From Amycolatopsis pithecellobii (lineage in GTDB: Bacteria > Actinomycetota > Actinomycetes > Mycobacteriales > Pseudonocardiaceae): DNA of 64,000 nucleotides. The notes beneath the pieces were generated by a model that saw only the letters and a list, made by a program, of their open reading frames with translations, had not been told where the DNA came from and searched no databases. A program made the translations under genes and the position numbers. The stretch lies in NCBI RefSeq assembly GCF_009707865.1, contig NZ_WMBA01000012.1:62001-126000 (forward strand), written 5' to 3'. Positions 1 to 9,100 of this stretch are shown here, piece after piece (the stretch's first letter is position 1; every line of letters begins with the position of its first letter).

Positions 1-1675
1 CCAGCAGTTCCAGCACCCGCTGATTCGCCGCCCCGGGATGTTCCTTGCCGATTTCGCCTTCGGCGGTCGGGATGATCAGCTCGGTCGAGGGCCCCGTGCC
101 GGCCGGCACGGCGGCGGTGCTCACGGCGCCCGGGTTCCGTCCATTGTCGACGGTCGGGGACACCAGCTCGTGCCCAGGGCCGGTCTGGATCAGGCCGGCG
201 AGGTTGCCGATGAACCCGGGTGTGACCAGGCCGCCGGCGTCGTCGTACGCCGGCATCGACACCAGGCCGTAGGAACCCGGGCCGAACTGGGCGAGCAGAG
301 CGTCCAAACCGGACCCTTGCGGCAGAAAGCTCCATGCGGAGCCGAAACCGTCGGGGTTCGAGCCGCCGCCGGTCCCGTCATCGACCGGCATCCCGGTGCC
401 GCTGTCGTCGGCGACGAGGCACTTGCGCTGGTCCCCGCCTGTCCCGGACGACCCGGTCGAGCCGGCCGGGGCCGTGCCGCCATTGCTCGCGGGAGTCCCC
501 GGCGTGCCCGAAGTCCCGGTGGTCCCGGTCGTTCCCGAAGTGCCCGTGGTCCCCGAGGTGCCTGGGGTGCCTGGGGTACCGGAACTCCCGCTGCTGCCCG
601 AGCCGCTCGGCGCCGGCGTCGACACCTGGTCCTTGACCCAGCCGACGACCCACCCGGCCGCCTCGCCGAGCCGCTCACCGATCGACCCGCCCGCGGACCC
701 GCCGGCGAGCGCTCCGGCTGTCGCGCCCCCGGCCGTCGCGGCCGGGATCACCGGCGCCGCAAGGCCGTCGGTGGCGACGGTCAGCCCGGCACCGGCGAGG
801 AACCCGGTGATGGCACCGGCGCCACCGCCTTCGTAGGTGCCGATCAACGTGCCGGCCACACCACCGATCTTCTTGCCCGCGGCGGCGTATTCGTCGGCCG
901 AACCGGTGATCAGGGACAGCCCGCCGGAAATGTCCACAGAGGACTTTCCGGAACCGTTGCCGAGATCGACCCCGAGACCGGTGAGCAGGGTGCCGAGATT
1001 GCCGAACACGTTCGTGGCCGGACCCTTCCCGAGTGCCGCGAGCGCCGGGCTGACGTCACCACCGGCGCCCAGCGCGAACAGGTCACCGGCGACGTCCCCG
1101 AACGCCGCGCGAATCGTTGCGGTATTGGGAAAACCGAGCTGGCCGGTGACCGGGTTGAGCACCACGCCGACGTCGGCACCACCGTCGCGAATGGACGGAA
1201 GCCCGAGACCGAGGAGCGTGTTCGCGGCGATGTTCAGCGTATCCGTCGCGCCGGTCTGCTGGACGCCGAGCAGCCCGGAGAAGAACAGCCCTTCCAGACC
1301 GGCGAGCGAACCCGCGTCGAGCGCCGCGTCACACACGGCACGGGTGATGACGTCGATCCCGCCGTTCGTGGCGATGGTGATCTGGGCGAGCGCGGCTACC
1401 GCGGCATTGCTGTACGCGGCGAACGCGGCATCCGGTTCGAGCGCGCTGATCGACGGCGTCGCGAACGCCGAGGACGCGCCGAGCGATTTCGCGTGCAGCG
1501 CCGACATGCGCCGCGCACCGGCTTCCGGGGTGGTCCAGTAGACCGTGACGGGTGCCAGTTCGATCTCCCCGGACACGGTGCGGGCCACGGCTCGCGGCGC
1601 TTTGAGGCGGATGTCCGCCGTGGCGGCGAGTAGCTCACGAGCGCGGATGGCCGCGCTGTTCCAGTTCCGAGGCAT
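1..1675 (-). CDS. Partial hypothetical protein, Gly/Ala-rich with Gly-Thr-Ser-Pro linker
   Basis: This gene runs off the left edge; 558 residues are visible and the C-terminus is missing. It begins MPRNWNSAAIRARELL, preceded by a purine-rich GGAAGGGG ribosome site. Residues about 1-230 are helical-looking and Ala/Leu-rich. Residues about 230-290 form a glycine-rich stretch that could insert into or pack against a membrane. A low-complexity linker of repeated GT, GTS and GTP steps (encoded near 480-620) follows, and then a globular-looking C-terminal part. No catalytic motif was recognised. The layout recalls large substrates or effectors of type VII secretion in actinomycetes, but no WXG motif was confirmed, so function is unknown. 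It lies 91 bp downstream of the condensation gene on the same strand and may or may not belong to the biosynthetic cluster. Confidence 0.7.
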   Translation of the reverse strand, partial: MPRNWNSAAIRARELLAATADIRLKAPRAVARTVSGEIELAPVTVYWTTPEAGARRMSALHAKSLGASSAFATPSISALEPDAAFAAYSNAAVAALAQITIATNGGIDVITRAVCDAALDAGSLAGLEGLFFSGLLGVQQTGATDTLNIAANTLLGLGLPSIRDGGADVGVVLNPVTGQLGFPNTATIRAAFGDVAGDLFALGAGGDVSPALAALGKGPATNVFGNLGTLLTGLGVDLGNGSGKSSVDISGGLSLITGSADEYAAAGKKIGGVAGTLIGTYEGGGAGAITGFLAGAGLTVATDGLAAPVIPAATAGGATAGALAGGSAGGSIGERLGEAAGWVVGWVKDQVSTPAPSGSGSSGSSGTPGTPGTSGTTGTSGTTGTTGTSGTPGTPASNGGTAPAGSTGSSGTGGDQRKCLVADDSGTGMPVDDGTGGGSNPDGFGSAWSFLPQGSGLDALLAQFGPGSYGLVSMPAYDDAGGLVTPGFIGNLAGLIQTGPGHELVSPTVDNGRNPGAVSTAAVPAGTGPSTELIIPTAEGEIGKEHPGAANQRVLELL

Positions 1676-1766
1676 CGCTGGCCCCTTCCGGTCTCCGCTG
1701 GTCGCCCCCTAGGTCGCGCAGCCGCCGCGCGTGTATCGCGAATCAGGACATCTTCATCCAAACGGA

Positions 1767-3158
1767 TTACATCTGACATTGCGCCACCAGCCCGTCGAGA
1801 TAGCCATCCAGCAGGCCGGCCGCGGTGGCCGGGTCACGCAGGTCAGTGGCGTATTCGAGCCACGCCGCGGTGGGCCCGAGCCCGAGCGTCAGTTCCGCCC
1901 GCGCCGCGGCGGCGGCGACGTCCTCGATCCGTGTCGCCAACCCGGCGAAGGTCACCTCGGGACCGGGCAGCTGCTGGTAGGCGAACGCGAGCTGCGGTGC
2001 GCGGCCTGCGCCGAGTACGTCCTCCAGCGGCAGCGCATTGTCGATGGCGGCAGGCAGATGACGGCCCACCTGCTCGACGAGCTCACCGAACGGAACCCGG
2101 CCCGCATCGCGCATCAGCACGCCGAGCCCGATCCGCGAGCAGCTGACGAGGGACTCGAGTTCCCGGTGTTCCCGGTTCGCATAAGACAGCTTGAGCAGGA
2201 TGTCGCCGCCACCGGAAAGGCCGGCCAGCCACCGGCCCAGCGCCGCGACGGCGACGGCGCAAGGCGTGACCTCGTGCGATCGGGCGAACGCCTCGACCGC
2301 GGCCCGTGTCGAGCGGGGGACGGCTCGCCGCACGGTGTCGCCGGCACCCGTGCTCCGGGCCGGGGCCGGCCGGTCGGTGGGCAACTGCGCGAGAGACGCG
2401 CCGTCCAGATGCGCCCGCCAGAACGGGAGTTTGCGTTCGGTGCCGGTCTGGCCGCGTTGCCGGCGCGCGTAATCCGCCGGCTGGGCGCTGGGCGCGGCCA
2501 GCCTCGGTTCGGTCCCGCCGGCTGCCGCGCGGTAGAGCTCGGCCAGTTCCCGCAACACCACCGACAGTGCCCACCCGTCGGTGGCGATATGGTGCGTCAC
2601 CAGCATCAACGCCCAGCGGTCATCGTCCACTTGGAACAGACGGCACACCGGAACGGTGCTGCGGCGAAGATCGAACGGGGTGTCGGCCAGCGCCTGGCAA
2701 GCCTGCTCGACGTCCTGCGGGGGACGGCCGCGCAGATCCTCGACGGGCAGCGGAACCGGTTGGGGCGCAAGGGCTTGCTGCACCCAGTTGCCAGTGTGGT
2801 CGCGGACGAACCGGGACCTGAGCCCCGCATGTCTGCGGACCAGGGCGTCGATCGCGGTCCCGAGCGCGGTGACGTCGAGCCTGCCGGTCAGCCAGATCCT
2901 GGTGGGAACATTGAACACTTCGGGCCGCGGCGCCTGCATGACGGCCGACAGCATGGTCTCCTGTTGCGCGGAAACCGGTGCCACACCGAGGATTCCGCTC
3001 AGGTGCGCAAGCAGCGCGGGTTTGTGGTGCCTCAGCTCGGTGAGCAGGCCGGGGGACAGGGTGCCGGACGGCGCGTCGTAACGCAGGGCGTCACCGGCCG
3101 CGGCGAGCCGCACGTCGAGGGTGCGCAACTTGCCGAGCAGGGCGTCGATCGCGGTCAC
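1767..3158 (-). CDS. Freestanding NRPS condensation protein with TubC-like docking domain
   Basis: 463 residues. Residues 1-50 look like a TubC_N docking domain (LLGKLRTLDVRL, then LRYDAPSGTL, then a helix with LLTELRHHKPALLAHL), the fold that captures the C-terminal tail of an upstream megasynthase. Residues about 60-460 are one condensation domain with the catalytic HHxxxDG motif intact at 189-195 (HHIATDG). There is no adenylation, carrier or thioesterase domain. The GTG start overlaps the stop of the megasynthase gene (GTGA), so the two are translationally coupled. The likely role is to accept the aminoacyl/peptidyl chain from the megasynthase PCP and condense it with an amine or hydroxyl acceptor, possibly the release step. 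A more upstream in-frame start exists but would lie inside the neighbouring gene. Confidence 0.88.
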   Translation of the reverse strand: MTAIDALLGKLRTLDVRLAAAGDALRYDAPSGTLSPGLLTELRHHKPALLAHLSGILGVAPVSAQQETMLSAVMQAPRPEVFNVPTRIWLTGRLDVTALGTAIDALVRRHAGLRSRFVRDHTGNWVQQALAPQPVPLPVEDLRGRPPQDVEQACQALADTPFDLRRSTVPVCRLFQVDDDRWALMLVTHHIATDGWALSVVLRELAELYRAAAGGTEPRLAAPSAQPADYARRQRGQTGTERKLPFWRAHLDGASLAQLPTDRPAPARSTGAGDTVRRAVPRSTRAAVEAFARSHEVTPCAVAVAALGRWLAGLSGGGDILLKLSYANREHRELESLVSCSRIGLGVLMRDAGRVPFGELVEQVGRHLPAAIDNALPLEDVLGAGRAPQLAFAYQQLPGPEVTFAGLATRIEDVAAAAARAELTLGLGPTAAWLEYATDLRDPATAAGLLDGYLDGLVAQCQM

Positions 3159-6100
3159 AGCTCGCCCCTTTCCCGGGCGCCCAGACGAGTCGCCATGCCG
3201 CGCACAGTCGGATCGGCGAAGAACTCGGTGAAGGTGTACTCGGCTGCCAGCCGCTCCCGGATCCGGTTGAGCAGCGCCACCACGGTCAGTGAGTGCCCGC
3301 CGAGGTCGAAGAACCGGGCGTCGTCCGCGAACCCGTCGACGCCGAGCACTTCGGCCCACAGCTCGCGGATGGTCCCGGCGACCGGTGTGCTCGCGTGCCG
3401 GTCCCACTTTCCGTTGCCGGACAACGGAAGTTCATCGACCACCTGCCATCGCTCCGGCACCATCGGCCGGGGCAGCAGCTCGGCCAGCGCCGCCCGCCAG
3501 CGCCGGACGAGCTCGGTCTCGTCGGTGTCCCGGTCGGCGAGCACCTGGCACACCAGCAACTCGCGCCCGCTCGCCTCGTCCACCCTCGGCAGCACGCGCG
3601 CGTCCCGCACCCCGGGCAGCGTGCGCACGGCGCGGGTCACCTCCGCCGGTTCGACGCGCACACCCCGGATCTGCACCTGATCGTCGACGCGGCCGGCGAA
3701 ATCCAGTTCGCCGTCGGTGCGCCAGCGCACCAAGTCGCCCGTGCGGTACCAGCGGCGACCGGCGGTGTCGGTGCGGAACCGGCGGTCGGTCGTGTCCCTG
3801 TGATAGCCGCGGGCCACCTGCGGACCGCCGACGTGCAGTTCTCCGATCGCACCCGGCGGCAGCAGCCGTCCGGCGGCGTCGCGGACTTCGAACACCAGCC
3901 CGGGGTTCGGTGCGCCCAGCGACGGATCGCCGGATCCCTCCGGAGAAACCTTGTTCCAGCAACAGAAAATCGAGCATTCGGTCGGACCGTAGATGTTGTG
4001 CACGGTGAACGGAAGGTCCGCCCGTGGCCGGGCGTGCAGCCGCTCGCCACCGACGCACAGCACTCGCAACGCCGCGTCGGGGGGCCACGGCTGGTCCAGG
4101 ACCGCTTCCCCGACCGCCGTCGGCAGGAAGGCGACCGTGATCCGTTGCCGGACCAGCCAGGTCACCAAGGCCTGCGGGTCGAGCCGCACCTCGTCGGGGA
4201 CCACGTGCAGCTCGGCGCCGGTCAGCAAGGCCGGCCACAGTTCGAGGTTGCCGGCGTCGAACCCCGGCGCGCTGTACCAGGACAGCCTGTCGTCCGCGGT
4301 GAGGCGCATTTCCGCGAGAAACACCGCCAGGGTGGCCGCGACGTTGCCGTGCTCGAGCAGAACCCCCTTCGGGCTCCCGGTCGAGCCGGACGTGTAGAGC
4401 AGGCACAGTAAGTCCTCGGCGGCCACGGAGACTGTCCGAAGTGGACCCTCTTTGGGCATCTGGATACGCGGAACCTCGGGTGCCAGCCTGAGATCCGGGG
4501 CGCCGATCAGTGCCACCGGTTGGGCATTAGCGACCATTGTGGACAGTCGTGGCAACGGCTGGCTGGGATCCAGCGGGAGGTATGCCGCTCCGGCGGCGAC
4601 GGTGCCGAGGATGGCGGCGGCGAGTTCGTGGCCTCGGGGCAAGACAATCGCCACTACGTCCCCTCGCCGCGCACCCAGCTCGGTCAGCCGGGCCGCGATC
4701 CCGTTCGCCGCGGCGAGTATCGCAGTTCCGGTGTGCCGCCCGGTTTCGTCGATCACGTCACCTGCCGGGCGGATGTCGTCGAGCGTGCGACGGCCGGGCG
4801 ACGGTGGTTTGCCGCCACTGAGCGCCCGGAGTTGCTCCTCGTCTCCGGGAGTGCACGGCGGCAGATCGCCGATCCGGTCCGTACCGGCGGCCATGGCGTC
4901 CAGAACCAGCTGGAGGTGATCGAGGTAGCGGCGCGCGGTCGCCTCGTCGTACAGGCCGGCGTCGTACCGGATGGTCAGGCGCAGCCCGGTTCCGCTGCGC
5001 ACCGCGGCCAGCGACAGTTCCAGCGGCGCCGATTCCGCGCCGGTCCCGATCGGTTCCGCCCGCAGGCCGGGAAGTTCCATGGCGGGTAAGGCTTCGGTAT
5101 CCAGGTCCACCGACACCGGCACGAGCGGCTGCCCCGGGGACGCGCCGAGCGCCTCCGGATCGACGTCGAGATGGGCGCTCGCGGCGAGCACCGTGTCCCG
5201 TGCCTCCCGCACCGCGTCGCCGATGCCCATCTCGTCGGTCAGCCTGCCGCGCAACGGCAGCAATGACACGAAAAAGCCCACGGTCGCACCGGTTTCCTCG
5301 CCGCGACGGCCGAAGGTGGTGCCCACGACGAACTCGTCCTGCCCGGAAAAGCGCCGCAGCACCACGCGCCAGGCGGTGAGCAGCCCGGCGTGCAGCGTGG
5401 CACCTTGGTCGCTGCACCACCGGCGCAGCGCCGCCGTCTGATCCGCGGTGAACCACGCGGTCACCGACGCGCCCTTTCCTTGCATGGCGCCGTCGCGGGG
5501 CCGGTCGGTGGGCTGGCGGGGCATGGGCGGTTCCGCCCCGAGATGCCTGCGCCACCAATCGAGATGAGCCGGATCAGCCTTCGGTTCCGGAGCGTCCAAG
5601 GGGGAACCGCCCGGTGCGTCGAACCGGGGCGCGCGCCCGGCCACCGAAGCCCGGTACAGCTCCTGGAGATCGGCGGCGATGAGCCCTGCGGAATGCCCGT
5701 CGGTGATCAGGTGGTGGATGCCGAGCACGAAGGCGTGGTCATCGGTGCCCAGCCGCAGCAGGCGAGGCGTGCACAGCGGGCCGTGCGTCAGATCGTAGGC
5801 ACGACGGCTTTCTTCGTGCACCACAGCGGCGATGGCCGTTTCGGCCTCCTCGCCGTGATGGTCGCTGACCTGCAGCGGCACGTCGATACCGTCCACTTCG
5901 AACTGTCGCAGCTCGTGATCACCATCGTCCTGGCGGAACACCATGCGAAGCCCGGGATGCCGTTCGACGAGACCACGCACGGCGGCGTGTAGTGCCTGTT
6001 CGTCGAGCTTGCCGCGCAGCCGCACCGCCTGGATCTCGTTGTACGCGGCGGCACCGGTGAACTGACAGGCCAGCCAGATCCGGCGCTGCGCCGCCGTGGC

Positions 6101-9100
6101 CGGCCCGCTGCGCTCGGGCGTCGGACCACTTACCTTGCGCCGCAGACGATCCAGCCGTTCGAGACTCGCGGAGACCTGTTCGGCGGACAGGCCGAAATCG
6201 ACGAGTGCCGCGATCTCGTCCACCCCGGCCGCGTCCAGTTTCGCCACCAGGCCCGTGCACGTTTCCGGAGTACCGATCAGGGCGCGTTGATCGCAATAGC
6301 GGTCATAGGCGCGGCGGAACAACGTATCCAGATCAGCCGGGCTCGCGGCCGAAAGATCGTCGGCGGTGACTCCGGCGGCGGCCGAGCGCATCAGCAAGGA
6401 GGAACGCAGATACCGGATCATCGGCTCCAGCGCGTCGGCGCGGGCGATGGCGTGCTCGTCGGCGAGATACGTGTGCAGCAGCACGGTGACCCGGCCGCCA
6501 TCGGGGTCAAGCCCGGCGGCTTGCCGTGCGGCGCGGTAATGCCCGATGTTTTCGGCGAGGTCCTCGACCGTCTGGTGCATCAGGTTCGTCAGCACACCCA
6601 GCCCGAGCCGGCCGGCATCCACATAGGACTCCACGCGGCCCGTGGTGGCCAGCCACATCGGCGGCTCCTGCTGCACCGGGTAGGGCAGCGCCCGCACCTC
6701 GATCTCGGCTCCCGTGCCGGAGCGGCGCCGCACCGGTTCCCCCCGCCACAGGCGTTTGAGTTCGGCAAAGTGGTCGAAGGCGATGTCCCGGCGCCGGTCG
6801 AACCGGTCTGGGTGCAACGCGAAATCCTCGCTGTGCCAGCCGGTGCCGAAGCCGAGCCCTACCCGGCCGTCCGAGAGATTGTCCACTATGGACCATTCTT
6901 CGGCGACCCGGATCGGATCGTGTAACGGCAACACCACCGAACCGGCGTTGAGCCGGATCCGGCTGGTCCGTTGCGTCAGTGCCGCCGCGAGCACCGACGG
7001 GTTGGGGAACAAGCCGCCGAAGGAGTGGAAATGCCGCTCCGGCAACCACAACGCGTGGAAACCGTGTTCGTCGGCGAACCGCGCGGTGTCCAGGACAAGG
7101 CGGTACTTGTCCGATGTGGACCCGTCCGAGTCGCCGAAGAAGTAGATGCTGAACTCCGGCGCGGGCCGGGCCCGCTCGACCGGCACCGGCCTCGGTCGCG
7201 GCCGGATGGCCGGGAAGAAGCCGGCCGCACGCAGCTCCCGTAGCGAGTCGCGCACGGCGTCGGCGACGTAGGCCACGTCCGCGTCGGTGTGTGCGGTGGA
7301 CAGGTAGAAACTGCGCCATTCCCACACGTGCACCCCGCGCAGCAGCAGATGGTGGTAGAGCAGCTCCAGATCCGCGCGGTGGGTGAACCGGAACATCGAG
7401 CCGAAGTGGTCCAGGCGCAGCGGGAATTCCTCGTCGGTGAAGAAGCGGTTCAGCTCATCGGCGAGCCGGCCGGTTCTCGCGTTGACCGCCGCCTGCAGGG
7501 CCGGCCCCTCCTGCTTGAGGTGGGTGAGCACAGCTCGCGCGGCAGCCATCGACACGGGATGCTGCAGATGGGTACCACCGAAGAACACCGTCTCGCGGTG
7601 TGGCCCGCTTTCGTCGCCGTAGCGCCAGAATCCACCGTCCACATAGTCCATCACATCGGCGCGGCCGGCGATCGCCCCGATGGGGAAACCGCTGCCCAGC
7701 GCCTTGCCGTAGGTCGCGAGATCGGCCTGGACACCGTAATGCTGCTGCGCGCCGCCGGGGTGCGGGCGCAGCCCGGTGAGCATCTCGTCGAAGATCAGCA
7801 CGATGCCGTGTTTGCGGGTCAGCTCGCGTAGAGACCGCACGAACTCCTTGGGGCGTAAGGAAGGATTGCGGCATTGCACGGGCTCGACGAGCACGGCCGC
7901 GATCGTGCCGGCCTGCCCTTCGATGGTTTCCAGGCTCTGCGGGTCGCCGTATTCCAGCACAATGAGCTCGGCCACCGCGCTGTCCGGGATACCGGCGGAA
8001 ACCGGCACGGTGCGGCCACCGCCTGCCCGGCCCAGCACCGAATCGAGATGGCCGTGATAGGAACCGCGGAACACGACCACGCGGGTCCGGCCCGTCGCGG
8101 CGCGGGCGAGCCGCAACGCCGCCGAATTGGCCTCGGTCCCGGTGGCGGCGAACGCGACGCGCTCCATCCCGGTCAGCTCGGCGAGCAGGGCCGCGGCCTC
8201 CCCGGTGTCCGCGCTACGCAGGCCGAAGCGCAGGCCATCGGCCAGATGCCGCCGCACGGCCTCGGTGACGAACTCCGGTTCGTGGCCGAACAGCAGGGCG
8301 CCGAACCCCATGGTGATGTCCACGTAGTCGTGGCCGTCGACGTCGGTCAGGTGGGCGCCGTGGGCGGAACGCGCCTGGAGCAGGTAACGCATTTCCTTGG
8401 TGGCGGCCCGGAAGCCGACCACCGCGCGGCTGTCGGCGAGCACCGCACGGTGGCGCTGAGTGTCCTTTTTGGAGCTTCTGGTTCGTTCGGTGAGGCGGTT
8501 GGTCAGGTCGGTGACATGATCGTGGCCGGTCGTCGTGCCCGAGTCGGTGATGGTGACTCTCGGCCCGTGCACCTCGGGCGGTGGCGGGGTGCGGCGCTGC
8601 GCAATGAGCTCCGCCAGCAGCTTGGGGCTGCGTGCCGCCTCCAGCAGCTCGGCCATCGTGATCTCGAGGCCGAACGCGCTTTCCAGTTCCACCTGGACGC
8701 TGATCAGCTGCAGCGAATCGGCACCGAGGTCCACAAAGGACCGGTCAGGGTCGATCCCGCCGGGCTCGTAGCCGAGATGTCGCGCCGTCACCTCGATGAC
8801 GGGGCCGAGCGTGTCCTGGTCCGGCATGGCTGCCTCCGTGGTGTCGTCCTCGGTCAGGTCCAGCGGCGGCGGCCCGGCCCAGTGCCGGGTTCGCCGGAAC
8901 GGATAGTGCGGCAACGGAATCCGCCCGCCGCCGCTGTCTCGCAACAGCACTGTCCAATCCGGATCGTCTCCGGCGCGCAACGGCGTCTCCCCGGCCAGGT
9001 ATGCGCCCAGCGCACGGGTCCACTCGGCGACGGTGTGGCCGGGCACCCCGAGGCGGTGTGCGAATCGGCGACGTCCCAACGCGAGTGTCGTGACCAGATC

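Noticed and set aside
38-1633. Plus-strand open frame of about 530 codons at the left edge
   Set aside because: Antisense shadow of the minus-strand gene, which has a ribosome site and normal codon pattern; the plus-strand product is Arg/Gly noise.
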